The notes: a model not told the origin generated them from the letters alone. A stretch of 64,000 bases of DNA from Rhizobium sp. BK650 (GCF_014195325.1 NZ_JACIBK010000003.1:434001-498000); one strand, 5' to 3'. Numbered from the stretch's first letter, positions 44,445-53,515 are shown. Program-made: numbers and translations.

Positions 44445-44858
44445 ATGAGCAAGTCCTACACCGGCGGTTGCGCCTGTGGTGCGGTCCGCTACGAGATATC
44501 AGGCGAACCGGCCGTCATGGTCGATTGCCAGTGCCGGCAATGCCAGCGTTCCAGCGGCACCGGGCATCAATCGCATCTGACATTTGTCGCGGCCGAAGTT
44601 AAGGTGGAGGGAGAGGCATCCACATGGCAGGCGATTGGGGACGGCGGAACCGTCAAAGAACGCGGCTTCTGCCCGATATGCGGCTCAGCCGTCTACATGA
44701 CGTTCCCCGATATGCCAGAAGTCTTCATCGTCACACCGGCAAGCCTCGACGACCCGAGCCGCTACCAGCCGCAGCTGGTCTCCTGGACCGCGGCCGGATA
44801 CGCCTGGGATAATCTCGATCCGGCCGTGCCGAAATTCGAGAAGATGCCACCAGCGTAG
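44445..44858 (+). CDS. GFA-family protein, second paralogue
   Basis: The start at 44445 (MSKSYTGGCACGAVRYEISG) is set by AGGAGA 5-10 bases upstream; it lies 17 bases after the AHSA1 stop. The 137-residue protein carries the same zinc pattern as the gene at 41323: CACGAVRYE, DCQCRQCQRSSGTGH and FCPICGSAVYMTFPD. The loop between CxxC and the last CxxC differs, so the two are not a recent duplicate. Confidence 0.88.
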   Translation: MSKSYTGGCACGAVRYEISGEPAVMVDCQCRQCQRSSGTGHQSHLTFVAAEVKVEGEASTWQAIGDGGTVKERGFCPICGSAVYMTFPDMPEVFIVTPASLDDPSRYQPQLVSWTAAGYAWDNLDPAVPKFEKMPPA

Positions 44859-44953
44859 GGAATGCGAAGATGCCGGCGGCAACCCGCTTGCTACGACTCC
44901 GATTGAACCCATAATGGCGTCACCGATGCTGCTTCCAACATGCAGGTGACGTC

Positions 44954-45490
44954 TTGCCTTTTGCCGTCCATATGGAGCTGGATTCATACAGCGCCGCGGA
45001 GCTCCAGCCGATCGTCGAGCATGTCGAGCGTATTTCGCCCAGTGCCAGGACCCCGCGTCGGCTGAATATCGAGCCGCATATATCGCTTGCCGTTTACGAC
45101 GGGCTCGACCCCGAGCCGCTTATCAAAGCGCTGGACCAGTTCAGCGACGGCATGCGCTCGCCTGTCGTCAGGCTTTCCAGTCTTGGTCTCTTTCCCGGAT
45201 CGGCACCTGTCCTCTTCGCAGCGCCCGTCGTCTCCGCCGAGTTGCTTGCCCTGCATCGGGATTTCCATACGGCTATTGACTCGGCCGGGGCAGCGTGTTG
45301 GTCCTATTACCTGCCAGGAAACTGGGTGCCGCATGTGACGCTCGGGGAGCAATTGACCCTCGAGGAGGCAGGAGCGGCAATCAGCGGGGCGATGGGCCTC
45401 TGGCAGCCGATGAGCGCAAGCCTGCACCGAATCTCACTGGTTGCCTTCCATCCGGTCGAGCTCTTATGGCATCGGCAATTGCCGGCCTGA
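44954..45490 (+). CDS. 2'-5' RNA ligase / cyclic phosphodiesterase-like (2H) protein
   Basis: This is a 2H phosphoesterase with both signature repeats: HISLAVYDG (about residue 43) and HVTLGEQLT (about residue 127), the H-x-S/T-hydrophobic pair forming the active site. 178 residues from a TTG at 44954 preceded by AGGTGA; an internal ATG at 44972 is an alternative. The family joins or cleaves 2'-5' or 2',3'-cyclic phosphates in RNA; the substrate is unknown. Confidence 0.8.
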   Translation: MPFAVHMELDSYSAAELQPIVEHVERISPSARTPRRLNIEPHISLAVYDGLDPEPLIKALDQFSDGMRSPVVRLSSLGLFPGSAPVLFAAPVVSAELLALHRDFHTAIDSAGAACWSYYLPGNWVPHVTLGEQLTLEEAGAAISGAMGLWQPMSASLHRISLVAFHPVELLWHRQLPA

Positions 45491-45504
45491 TTTCTCTTAA
45501 GCGA

Positions 45505-45666
45505 TTACGCGCGCCAGAAGGGGCGGTGGCTCTGCTCATAGGCGGTTTCTCGGGTCATGCCGAAATCCTTGAGCGTCTCGTCGGGCAGCATATCCAGTTC
45601 GCGCGCGAAAAGGCGGCGTTCGCTCCAGCGTTCGCGCCACAGGCGGAGCGTATCTGTCACGTGCAT
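45505..45666 (-). CDS. DUF1127 small protein
   Basis: The 53-residue protein from the ATG at 45666 (MHVTDTLRLWRERWSERRLF, then DMLPDETLKDFGMTRETAYE). The WRER...L-x-x-L-x-D-x-x-L-x-D-x-G core is the DUF1127 arginine-rich fold. AAAGGA precedes the start by about 7 bases. Small DUF1127 proteins of rhizobia and Agrobacterium affect phosphate metabolism and RNA turnover; this member is uncharacterised. It is divergent from a LysR gene. Confidence 0.85.
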   Translation of the reverse strand: MHVTDTLRLWRERWSERRLFARELDMLPDETLKDFGMTRETAYEQSHRPFWRA

Positions 45667-45836
45667 GATCAAATTTCCTTTCTCTGTTGGCAAAACTCAC
45701 CTATAGTTATTGGAGATCCGAAGCGGTCACTCCACTTGTTTTGCTGATCTATAAGTGGTTTTACGTCGGTATTAGATGATGGAAAAGCGCATTATCTTGA
45801 CACTATCAGTTAGAAAAACTCACATACGTGGAAGCT
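45667..45836. promoter_or_regulatory. Divergent LysR/DUF1127 control region
   Basis: This region holds an inverted repeat CCACTT (45732-45737) and AAGTGG (45753-45758) with a 15-base spacer. AAAACTCAC occurs twice (about 45693 and 45816). The arrangement fits LysR-type binding, but no half-site is certain. Confidence 0.35.
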
Positions 45837-46727
45837 ATGGCCCGCAATCTACCGCCGCTCTCTTATCTGCGAGCCTTTGAGGCCACCGCACGTCTCGGGT
45901 CGGTGACACGCGCGGCCGATGAATTGGGCCGCACGCATGGGGCCGTCTCGAAGCAGCTGCAGCTGCTGCAGGAGCAGCTTGGGCTTCCGGTGTTCGAGAA
46001 ATCGGGGACCGGGCTTCGGTTGAACGAGGATGGAGCGGCCTTCTTTGCCACCGTGTCGCGCGCCTTCGATCTATTGGAAGAGCGCTACCAGGAGCTGAAG
46101 TCGAGCCGCAACGAAGCGAGCGTGCACCTTTCCTGCAGCGCCACCTTCGCCATGGTCTGGCTCGTGCCGCGTCTGGCGGAATTCTACAGCCTTTATCCGA
46201 ACTGTCGCGTGCAGCTATCTATGTCTTCGAGCGCGCGTGATGGCGGCACGAACCGGGCGAGGGACGGGGCGGACATCATGCTGAGTTGGGATCGCCTGTC
46301 GCGGCCGCAGATGAGGCGGGAGCATATCCCACTCGCCTCCGTCTCGTTTGGGCTGGTTTCAGCACCGGACTATCCCTTTCACAAAGAGGGCGACGACTTC
46401 AGCTTTCCGACACGCATTTCGCCCGACAATATGAGCGAACAATGGACAAACTGGCAGGCTGCGACCGGGCACAGGGTTTCGGTGCAGTCGGAACTTTATT
46501 TCCCGCATATGTATCTTTGCGTCAGCGCTGCCGTGACCGGCCTCGGCGTGGCGTTGGTGGAGCGGCGCTTTGCGCTGAATGAGCTGAAAAGCGGAAAGCT
46601 CGTGGAGCGGTCGGAATTCCTGACCTATGAAGGCGGCTTCGTGGCGGTCATCCAGCCGGGCAGGGCGCTGTCACCGGCCGCAAGCCATTTCCTCGATTGG
46701 CTGCGGAGCGCCTTTGTGAGGGAATAG
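45837..46727 (+). CDS. LysR-family transcriptional regulator, GcvA-like
   Basis: The 296-residue protein begins ARNLPPLSYLRAFEATARLG after Met, then SVTRAADELGRTHGAVSKQL as the winged helix-turn-helix. The effector domain (about 95-290) includes CSATFAMVWLVPRLAEFYSL. The N-P-P/L-x-x-L-x-x-F-E opening is typical of GcvA-like LysRs. A GTG at 45828 would add three residues. It is divergent from DUF1127; the target is unknown. Confidence 0.9.
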   Translation: MARNLPPLSYLRAFEATARLGSVTRAADELGRTHGAVSKQLQLLQEQLGLPVFEKSGTGLRLNEDGAAFFATVSRAFDLLEERYQELKSSRNEASVHLSCSATFAMVWLVPRLAEFYSLYPNCRVQLSMSSSARDGGTNRARDGADIMLSWDRLSRPQMRREHIPLASVSFGLVSAPDYPFHKEGDDFSFPTRISPDNMSEQWTNWQAATGHRVSVQSELYFPHMYLCVSAAVTGLGVALVERRFALNELKSGKLVERSEFLTYEGGFVAVIQPGRALSPAASHFLDWLRSAFVRE

Positions 46728-46851
46728 GGCCGAGCTGCTTCAGCAAGAAGAGGCGGCGATGAGGTGTGCAGAGCCGAGATGTTTTCCGTTTGTTCTTTTT
46801 CGCCGTTCAGTTACATTGCCCGTGCGCGGCGCCGATTTTTCAGGAGTTTGT

Positions 46852-47148
46852 ATGAAGCTGGTTTTGTTTGGGATCTTGTTATTGACTGCCGGGAACGCGT
46901 CCGCTTCCTGCGAACTGGTTGCGGCTCCGTGCTCTACTGACAGTTCGGACAATACCTATATCAGAGAGCAGAATCTCGGCGGCGGCTACAATACGTATCG
47001 AAACGGAGATCTCTACTCGCAGACGCATCAGCAACTTAATGGCACTTATCGCGAGACCTATTCGAGCGGCGGTTACCGGACCTATTACAGCGATCCCAAC
47101 CGCAGCGACCCTTATCGGAACGATCCGAAGGGCGTGATCGGCCGCTGA
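46852..47148 (+). CDS. Small secreted hypothetical protein, Tyr/Arg/Asp-rich
   Basis: The 98-residue protein starts at 46852 behind CAGGAG. Signal peptide MKLVLFGILLLTAGNASASC has cleavage near ASA-SC. A disulfide-capable pair (SCELVAAPC) follows. The mature part has repeated Tyr-rich patterns (GGYNTYRNGDLYSQTH, TYRETYSSGGYRTYYSD) and an Asp/Arg-rich tail. I do not recognise a family. The earlier in-frame opening from 46759 has no signal or ribosome site. Confidence 0.65.
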   Translation: MKLVLFGILLLTAGNASASCELVAAPCSTDSSDNTYIREQNLGGGYNTYRNGDLYSQTHQQLNGTYRETYSSGGYRTYYSDPNRSDPYRNDPKGVIGR

Positions 47149-47207
47149 GGCGCAGCCGACCTCCTGGCAGCCGGCTGGGCATTCGCTCGACACTTTGCCG
47201 AGATTCA

Positions 47208-47357
47208 CTAGTGATGCTTGAAATACTGCACCTCACGCTCATGCTTCTCGGCTGCTTCCCGGGTCTTGAAGGTGCCAAGGTTCTTGCGTCTATGCGTCTT
47301 TGCATCGGGTTTGCGGGAATAGAGACGATATTCGCCTGACTTCAGTTTGCGGATCAT
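47208..47357 (-). CDS. 49-residue basic conserved small protein
   Basis: ATG at 47357 follows a near-perfect AGGAGG ribosome site. The product starts MIRKLKSGEYRLYSRKPDAK and continues with RRKNLGTFKTREAAEKHERE to VQYFKHH. It is highly basic with a predicted beta-hairpin then a helix, similar in pattern to small rhizobial proteins of unknown function and to AP2/Arm-type DNA-binding snippets (K-x-G-x-Y-x-x-x-x-x...LGTF-x-T-x-x-A-A-x-x-A). A hairpin (47371-47393) sits just upstream. It is easily missed because of its length. Confidence 0.78.
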   Translation of the reverse strand: MIRKLKSGEYRLYSRKPDAKTHRRKNLGTFKTREAAEKHEREVQYFKHH

Positions 47358-47370
47358 CTGAACCTCCTAT

Positions 47371-47393
47371 GCTGAGGAGTAAATCCCCTCAGC
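47371..47393 (-). promoter_or_regulatory. Leader hairpin before the 49-residue gene
   Basis: GCTGAGG (47371-47377) and CCTCAGC (47387-47393) form a 7-bp stem with a 9-base loop, ending 14 bases before the start codon and adjoining the ribosome site on the minus strand. It could modulate translation, or be a remnant terminator. Confidence 0.45.
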
Positions 47394-47433
47394 CCCATCT
47401 GGTTCCGGCTTTGCGGGACGATCTCTCTTAACG

Positions 47434-48312
47434 TCACCCTACGGAGACAACAGGCCGAAGCGCGTCGATCAACTCTGTCGTGCCGTAGCGGACATCGCCT
47501 GCGTTCGGCTCAACGTCGATAAGGCCGCCCCGGCTGTGAACCTCATAAAGCTCGGTCAGAAGATCGGCGGCGCTGGCGCTCACCACCCGGCCCAGGCTTT
47601 CGCGCCATTGCGAGCGGGGCAGGGGCTTGGCGGTGATCGTGCGCCCCAGCAGCTGACTCAGTGCCGCGGCCACGTCGCTCGCGCTATAGCGGCGCGGGCC
47701 TTCCGCGTGAACGATCTGCTCGCGCGTTTCGATCTCGGGCCGAAGCAGAAGATCTGCGGCAATCCGGCCGACATCCTGCGCCGAGACGTTGGGGATCTGC
47801 TTTTCGACCGGGTCGTGAAAGCTCGGCAGGATGCCGGTTGCGATCGCCGCCGGCACGGCGCGGCCCCAGCCTTCCATATGCTCCGCCGACCGCAGGAATA
47901 TCCGGCGCATATCCAGTTGACGAAGGCGTTGTTCGAACATGTGGAACATGCTCGGTATGGCGAAGCCCTCGCCGAGATGGGCGCCGTAATCAGAAATGGC
48001 AAGCACGAGGCCAGGCCGCGCTTCTTCCAATGCATCTGCAATGCTTTCGATCGAGCGGCGCATGTCGGCCTTTATGTCTTCGGCCCGCGGGTCGGCCGGC
48101 AGAATGACCTGGACGCTGTCGGCACCCGACATCGCTCCGGCGAGCGCCTTGGCGTCCTGCAGATCGGCAAGCGCGACATCGCAGCCGATGCCGGTCAGGC
48201 GGTCAGCCTTTGCCGGATCGCGCAGGATAGCCCGCACCGGCACGCCTGCCTCGCGCAGCGCCTTAGCGGTCGAATAGCCGATCTTTCCAGCGGCCCCCAG
48301 GATTGCAATCAT
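47434..48312 (-). CDS. NAD(P)-binding NmrA/epimerase-like protein
   Basis: The start at 48312 (MIAILGAAGKIGYSTAKALR) is fixed by AAGGAG about 9 bases upstream. The 292-residue atypical SDR has the NmrA GxxGxxG motif (GAAGKIG), RDPAKADRLTGIGCDVALAD and DLQDAKALAGAMSGADSVQV, which are NAD(P)-binding positions. It lacks the YxxxK catalytic pair at the usual place, so it may be a redox sensor or a quinone-linked reductase. The AraC gene lies 62 bases upstream on the same strand. Confidence 0.85.
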   Translation of the reverse strand: MIAILGAAGKIGYSTAKALREAGVPVRAILRDPAKADRLTGIGCDVALADLQDAKALAGAMSGADSVQVILPADPRAEDIKADMRRSIESIADALEEARPGLVLAISDYGAHLGEGFAIPSMFHMFEQRLRQLDMRRIFLRSAEHMEGWGRAVPAAIATGILPSFHDPVEKQIPNVSAQDVGRIAADLLLRPEIETREQIVHAEGPRRYSASDVAAALSQLLGRTITAKPLPRSQWRESLGRVVSASAADLLTELYEVHSRGGLIDVEPNAGDVRYGTTELIDALRPVVSVG

Positions 48313-48374
48313 CTGTTTCTCCTTGCTGATGATGCGCAAGGACTAAAAGGACGCACCAAAGGCGTCGCACAAAT

Positions 48375-49271
48375 TCAGGCCGGTCTTTGCAGTTTCGGAC
48401 GGAATTCGCCGACTTCGCGCAGGATCTCGCCTGGCGTTTGGCCGATGAGCCGGCGCATAGTCGCCGCCATATGGCTCTGATGGGCAAAGCCTGCCGCAAG
48501 TGCGATCTCGCTTGCGGCCATATCCGTCGTGGTCATCAGGGCACGGGCATATTCGACACGGCGGCGGATAACATATTGGTGCACGGGCACGCCGGTGCTG
48601 TTGCGAAACAGGTTCTTCAATCGGGTGACGCTGACGCCGGCGACGACCGCAAGGTCTGCCAGATGCAGCTTCCGGTCCAGATGGGTCTCGATGTATTCCG
48701 TCAGCATCCGCAATTGCCGGGCCGAAAGCTTCGGTTCGCCGTCAATCTCAGGCCCGCGCGCGCCGTCGCTAGAGGTCTCGATCAGCCGGATGGCGAGCGC
48801 ATTGGCGAGAAGGTCGACATAAAGCGGATCGGACGGGATTTTGGCTTCCAGATCCGCCTTGATCGCCCGGCAGATCGCCTCGATGCCGGCATCGCGCAGC
48901 TGGAATTTCGGCTGCAGCTCGATCTGGCCGGCATCCCGCCCGAGATCTTCCGCGACCTGCTCCAGCCGCGAAGGATCGAGACTGACGCGCAGGATGCGGC
49001 AATCGGCGTCATCCTCCCAGGATCCGTCGAGACCGGCAGGGATAACGTCGATATCACCCGGCTTCTGGACGCGGCGCATGCGCCGTCCGCCGCAGCGGCA
49101 ATCGGCATTGACGGGCGGGCCGAAGTGGATGCCCAGACGATGCATGTCACCGCCCGGTACATGCGAAAGGCCGCGCGGAATATGCACGAACTCGGCCATG
49201 AGCCCGCTCCATGCACGCCCGGCACTGGTCAACAGGATCTGCGGCGACGTCTGCAGGGTTGAAGCGGTCAT
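48375..49271 (-). CDS. AraC-family transcriptional regulator
   Basis: The 298-residue protein has a weak N-terminal ligand domain and a C-terminal double helix-turn-helix (about 195-285: LHLADLAVVAGVSVTRLKNL and EIALAAGFAHQSHMAATMRR). The last reads IGQTPGEILREVGEFRP. It is followed by the NmrA-like gene, a pairing that is common for AraC/oxidoreductase units, which makes the NmrA gene a likely target. Confidence 0.9.
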   Translation of the reverse strand: MTASTLQTSPQILLTSAGRAWSGLMAEFVHIPRGLSHVPGGDMHRLGIHFGPPVNADCRCGGRRMRRVQKPGDIDVIPAGLDGSWEDDADCRILRVSLDPSRLEQVAEDLGRDAGQIELQPKFQLRDAGIEAICRAIKADLEAKIPSDPLYVDLLANALAIRLIETSSDGARGPEIDGEPKLSARQLRMLTEYIETHLDRKLHLADLAVVAGVSVTRLKNLFRNSTGVPVHQYVIRRRVEYARALMTTTDMAASEIALAAGFAHQSHMAATMRRLIGQTPGEILREVGEFRPKLQRPA

Positions 49272-49348
49272 GATCGGCCCCGGTTTGCGGCTTGAGACCG
49301 GATGCTACGTCTCAAAGACCGGCTTGCCAACCGGGTTTGTGTGAAAGC

Positions 49349-50902
49349 TCAGATGATCGCTTCGATAAGAAACGGTCCGCGCCGCCTGAGCGCGCTTTCG
49401 AAGAGATCGGCAAATTGCTCGCAGCTGTGCGCGCCTGCGGCATCGATGCCCATGCCCTTGGCGATCGACACCCAATCGAGGGCGGGGTGATTGAGATCCA
49501 TCATCCGCCGGGCGTTCTCGCCGATGCCGCTGACGCCCACATTGCGCATCTCGGCATGAAGCACGGCATAGGCGCGGTTGGCGAAAATGACCGTGATCAC
49601 GTCGAGATTTTCACGCGCCTGCGTCCACAGGCCCTGGACCGTATACATGGCGCTGCCATCCGCCTGCAGATTGATAACCTTGCGGTCAGGACAGGCGATC
49701 GCTGCACCCGTCGCAAGCGGTATGCCGCAGCCGATCGAGCCGCCTGTATTCATCAAGTAGTCGTGTGGCGCCGCATCGGTCGAAAGTTCGAAAAGGCGAC
49801 GGGCGGAAGTGACACCCTCGTCGCAGACGATGGCATTGTCGGGAAGCCTTGCCGCCACCATCACGGCGATCGCATCTTCGGTCAGGTGCCCGAACGGAAC
49901 GATATCGTCTGACAGCCCCCCGGATCGCGCCGGAGGCGGTGACTGCCGGACACCGAGTTCGTCCCTCAGTGCTTCCAGTGCGCCCTGCAGATCATCGCCA
50001 TGTCTCGCAAGGGTCAGAACTTTGCAGCCTTTCCGCACCAGCCGCCCCGGCTTGCCCGGATAGGCAAAGAAGGCGACAGGCTCGGGGGCGCCAACCAATA
50101 CCAGAACGTCGATATCGGCCAGCAGAGCAAGGGCAGCGTCGATCGGGTAGGGGATGCGGGTCAGCGCAACCCGGCCGCGGCCGCGCTCGACCCTCGGCAA
50201 CTGCATCTCGCAGAAGAGGCGTACATCCCTGGCGGCCGCAATTGCGCCCGCGATCTCCAGGCCCTTGGCGCGGGCAGCCGCACCGCTGACCAGAATTCCA
50301 GCCTCGCCGGGCAGATCTCTGATGGCGGCGGCAACCTCGCGCACGGCGTCCATGTTCACGGCATGAGGGAGCGGCCGGGACAGCTTGATCGGTCGAGCCA
50401 ATTCGACATCGCCCCATGCTGCGTCCGCCGGCAGGATGAGCGTTGCCACACCGGGCGGTGACAACGAGGCACGATAGGCGGCCTCTGTGCCGCCGGCGAT
50501 ATCTTCCGGACCGCGAATGCGGTGCACCCAGTTGGACATCGTCCCCGCCAGGCTGTCGATATCGGAGGTCAGCGGCGCGTCGAGGGGAAGATGATAGGAG
50601 GCATGATCGCCGACGATGTTGATGACGGGTACCCTGGCGCGCCGTGCGTTGTGAAGATTGGCAAGGCCGTTGGCGAGGCCCGGCCCAGTGTGCAGCAATG
50701 TCGCCGCCGGGTGATCGGTCATGCGCGCATATCCATCAGCCGCTCCCGTCACCACACCCTCGGAAAGACCGAGAACGCAGCGCATTTCGGGCTTGCGGTC
50801 GAGCGCCGCCACGAAATGCATTTCCGACGTACCGGGATTGGCAAAACATACGCTCACATCGTTTGCCAGGAGCGTATCACACAGGCTGTCTGCACCGTTC
50901 AT
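49349..50902 (-). CDS. ThDP-dependent enzyme, acetolactate synthase large-subunit / decarboxylase family
   Basis: The start at 50902 (MNGADSLCDTLLANDVSVCF) has GGGAGG 7 bases upstream. The 517-residue protein has three ThDP domains: the N-terminal pyrimidine-binding domain with catalytic Glu in LGLSEGVVTGAADGYARM; a central domain; and a C-terminal PP domain with LQADGSAMYTVQGLWTQARE (a GDG-type cofactor motif with Ala for Gly) then ITVIFANRAY. Without the FAD-linked large loop of true AHAS, it is more like a phosphonopyruvate or benzoylformate-type decarboxylase. Substrate unknown. Confidence 0.85.
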   Translation of the reverse strand: MNGADSLCDTLLANDVSVCFANPGTSEMHFVAALDRKPEMRCVLGLSEGVVTGAADGYARMTDHPAATLLHTGPGLANGLANLHNARRARVPVINIVGDHASYHLPLDAPLTSDIDSLAGTMSNWVHRIRGPEDIAGGTEAAYRASLSPPGVATLILPADAAWGDVELARPIKLSRPLPHAVNMDAVREVAAAIRDLPGEAGILVSGAAARAKGLEIAGAIAAARDVRLFCEMQLPRVERGRGRVALTRIPYPIDAALALLADIDVLVLVGAPEPVAFFAYPGKPGRLVRKGCKVLTLARHGDDLQGALEALRDELGVRQSPPPARSGGLSDDIVPFGHLTEDAIAVMVAARLPDNAIVCDEGVTSARRLFELSTDAAPHDYLMNTGGSIGCGIPLATGAAIACPDRKVINLQADGSAMYTVQGLWTQARENLDVITVIFANRAYAVLHAEMRNVGVSGIGENARRMMDLNHPALDWVSIAKGMGIDAAGAHSCEQFADLFESALRRRGPFLIEAII

Positions 50903-51154
50903 CACAGTTACCTCCCGTATGTCATAACCTCTCACGAGGACACTATAAGCACAATATGATAGCAGCGGTTGGGAACTCGATCTCTTAGTTTCGAGGCCCT
51001 CCCTTAATTGTTGGGAGATAGCGAGCCCCGCGCGGCAAGCAAGGTTCTGCAAGAGCGAGCACGATGACCAACCGCCGCCTTCTTTTGGCCGAGCTCGCCT
51101 ATCACCAAAAGGTCTACGCAATCAGCTATTCTTCCGTTCAACAAGGGTTTGAGA

Positions 51155-51466
51155 ATGATCAAGAAAACGACGATCACGGCCGCGGCGATGCTGCTTTCGG
51201 CTCACTATGCCGGCGCCTCCAGCGATGCCGCGTGGAGCACGCTCTTCGCCAAGGTGAACGGCACCTGCATCGGCCAATCAGGCCTGGATACTCCGGAGGC
51301 GACCGCTCCTGTTGTCTTCGACGATGCGACGGGCAAGGTCGCGGTGCTGTTGCGCGGCTCGATGGGCAAGGGCAAGAACAAGGTCAAGAACGTCAACCTG
51401 ATCTGCCTCTACGACAAGAAAACCGGAAAGGCGTCGATCGAGGAATATCGATGGCTCGGGCGGTGA
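51155..51466 (+). CDS. Small secreted hypothetical protein
   Basis: The 103-residue protein MIKKTTITAAAMLLSAHYAG has a signal peptide with cleavage near AGA-SS. The mature part contains two Cys (GTCIGQSG and NLICLYDKK) that could pair, and a Lys-rich KGKNKVKNVN loop. I recognise no family. An upstream TTG at 51149 is possible. It stands between divergent genes and has its own short promoter region. Confidence 0.65.
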   Translation: MIKKTTITAAAMLLSAHYAGASSDAAWSTLFAKVNGTCIGQSGLDTPEATAPVVFDDATGKVAVLLRGSMGKGKNKVKNVNLICLYDKKTGKASIEEYRWLGR

Positions 51467-51571
51467 CGCTTCGTGTCCGGCAGCGACGTCTGCCGCAATG
51501 GCTGACTGCTCAGATAGGGAACGAAGCACGAAGATGGCCGTTGCTCCACCTGTTCATAGGCAGGAGGCGCG

Positions 51572-52444
51572 ATGTTTACGGGTTTCGAACTCGACATGAT
51601 TCAATTGCCGGAGGCGACGCTTCGTGTGCGCCACGGCGGTTCCGGTCCGCCGATCCTGCTGCTGCACGGGCATCCGAGAACGCATACGACCTGGCACAGG
51701 GTCGCGCCACTGCTTGCCCGGCGCTTTACCGTGGTTTGCCCGGATTTGCGTGGCTTCGGCCAATCCAGCAAGCCTGATGATGCTGACGATGACGAGGCAT
51801 CGTCGAAGCGGGCAAAGGCGCGCGATTGCGTGGCTCTCATGAAGCATTTGGGTTTCGACCGCTTTCATCTGGCAGGCCATGACCGGGGAAGCTACACGGC
51901 TTTCCGTACCGCCATGGACCATCCGTCCAGCGTGTCGAAGCTTGCAGTGCTCGACGGTGTGCCGATCCTGGATGCACTCGAACGCTGTGACGCGAATTTT
52001 GCATCCAAATGGTGGCACTGGTTCTTCTTTGCCCAGCGCCACAAGCCGGAGCAGGCAATCCTCGCCGATCCCGATGCCTGGTATGGCGGCTCGGCAGAAG
52101 CAATGGGCGCGGAGAATTACAGAGATTTCCAGGCGGCTATCCATGATCCCGAAACGGTCAAAGGAATGCTTGGCGATTATCGCGCCGGTATCCGCGTCGA
52201 TCCTCAGCATGACCGGGAGGATCGCGTGGCCGGCCGCAAGCTCCAATGCCCGGTGCATGTCCTCTGGTCTCAACGGGACGACATGGAAGAGCTCTACGGT
52301 GATGTGGTTTCCGTGTGGCAGCCATGGGCGGCACAGACGGTAACAGGGGCCGGGATCGATAGCGGACACCATATGGCGGAGGAGGCTCCGGAAGCGCTTG
52401 CCGAGGAGCTGGAACGTTTCTTCACATCCAAGGCTCTCACGTGA
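51572..52444 (+). CDS. Alpha/beta hydrolase, haloacetate (fluoroacetate) dehalogenase-like
   Basis: The 290-residue protein starts at 51572 behind AGGAGG. The core is ILLLHGHPRTHTTWHRVAPL, then CPDLRGFGQSSKP, the Asp nucleophile in LAGHDRGSYTAFRTAMDHP (GHDRG as in fluoroacetate dehalogenases) and a cap-domain KWWHWFFFAQ that could supply the halide-binding His-Trp pair. The His is in SGHHMAEEAPE. The Asp in place of the usual Ser, with Arg nearby, supports dehalogenase over esterase function, but substrate range is not provable. It is convergent with the LysR gene. Confidence 0.82.
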   Translation: MFTGFELDMIQLPEATLRVRHGGSGPPILLLHGHPRTHTTWHRVAPLLARRFTVVCPDLRGFGQSSKPDDADDDEASSKRAKARDCVALMKHLGFDRFHLAGHDRGSYTAFRTAMDHPSSVSKLAVLDGVPILDALERCDANFASKWWHWFFFAQRHKPEQAILADPDAWYGGSAEAMGAENYRDFQAAIHDPETVKGMLGDYRAGIRVDPQHDREDRVAGRKLQCPVHVLWSQRDDMEELYGDVVSVWQPWAAQTVTGAGIDSGHHMAEEAPEALAEELERFFTSKALT

Positions 52445-52573
52445 TCGTTCGGCAGGATGATCGTTCGCAACCACGGCCGGGGAGTCGTGGTTCGCGCCGC
52501 AATCATGCGCCTGCTCGCCGGCATCCTGCGAAGCTGTTTAGGAAAGGTCAAAGTGTCGCGCCGGCCGATCAAA

Positions 52574-53503
52574 TCACGTAATTCGCGGTCGAGCCGCGGC
52601 TGCTTGGAAAGCGTCAGGACGAGCGGCAAGGCGCTGGGCTACAAAATCCACAAAGGCGCGAACCTTCGGCGATAATTGGCGATTTGACGGCCAGACGAGG
52701 GACAATGAGCCAAACGCGACCATGTACGACGTCAGGACGGGCACAAGCGATCCGCGGCGGATATGCGCTGCCGCTACATAGATCGGCAGGTGAGCGATTC
52801 CCAAACCATCCAGTGCGGCCCGCAAGCCGGCGTCCGTATTGTTGAACGTCAGGCTGCGCGGCAAGATCAGTTTTTCGTCGTGAGGAGCAAAGGCCCAAGG
52901 CGCCAGGCGGCCGCTGGTTGGGTATTTGAAATGGATGCAGGCATGTTCCGCGAGGTCGGCCGGCACCATTGGTACTTTGCGGCGATCGAAATAGCCGGGG
53001 CTGCCGCAAACGACGAAATGCTGCTCGCCGAGCCGGCGGGCGATCAGACTCGTGTCGGCGAGTTCTCCGCTGCGAACGGCGACATCCAGCCCCTCTGCGA
53101 CCAGATCGGCCACACGATCTTCAAAGTCGATATCCAGTTCTATCTCGGGATATCGTTCAACGAAGGCCGGCAGGATCGGCATCAACAGATGACGGCCGAC
53201 AATGTGCGGGACACTGACGCGCAGGCGCCCCCTCGGGCGCTTTCGGCTTTCTATAAGACTTGCCTCCGCATCTTCTAGGTCATCGATGATGCGCTTGCAG
53301 CGCTCATAGAAAACAGCGCCTTCCTCCGTGAGGCTAATATTGCGCGTCGTTCTGTTGAACAACCGAACGCCAAGCCGGGCTTCAAGGCGAGAGATAGACT
53401 TGGCAATGGCCGATGGAGACACACCGGCGACGCGGGCCGCCGCCACATAGCTCTGTCGTTCGGCGGCGTGAACGAAGGCAGAAAGACTGCTGAGACTATC
53501 CAT
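52574..53503 (-). CDS. LysR-family transcriptional regulator
   Basis: The 309-residue protein has the N-terminal winged helix-turn-helix (AERQSYVAAARVAGVSPSAI and AKSISRLEARLGVRLFNRTT) and an effector domain. A substrate-binding-like segment is ASLIESRKRPRGRLRVSVPH. It is divergent from the MFS gene at 53626, so the exporter is its likely target. The intergenic AGGAC-TTTTT-GTCCT palindrome (53516-53530) is a candidate site. Confidence 0.9.
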   Translation of the reverse strand: MDSLSSLSAFVHAAERQSYVAAARVAGVSPSAIAKSISRLEARLGVRLFNRTTRNISLTEEGAVFYERCKRIIDDLEDAEASLIESRKRPRGRLRVSVPHIVGRHLLMPILPAFVERYPEIELDIDFEDRVADLVAEGLDVAVRSGELADTSLIARRLGEQHFVVCGSPGYFDRRKVPMVPADLAEHACIHFKYPTSGRLAPWAFAPHDEKLILPRSLTFNNTDAGLRAALDGLGIAHLPIYVAAAHIRRGSLVPVLTSYMVAFGSLSLVWPSNRQLSPKVRAFVDFVAQRLAARPDAFQAAAARPRIT

Positions 53504-53515
53504 CCCTCATCATTA

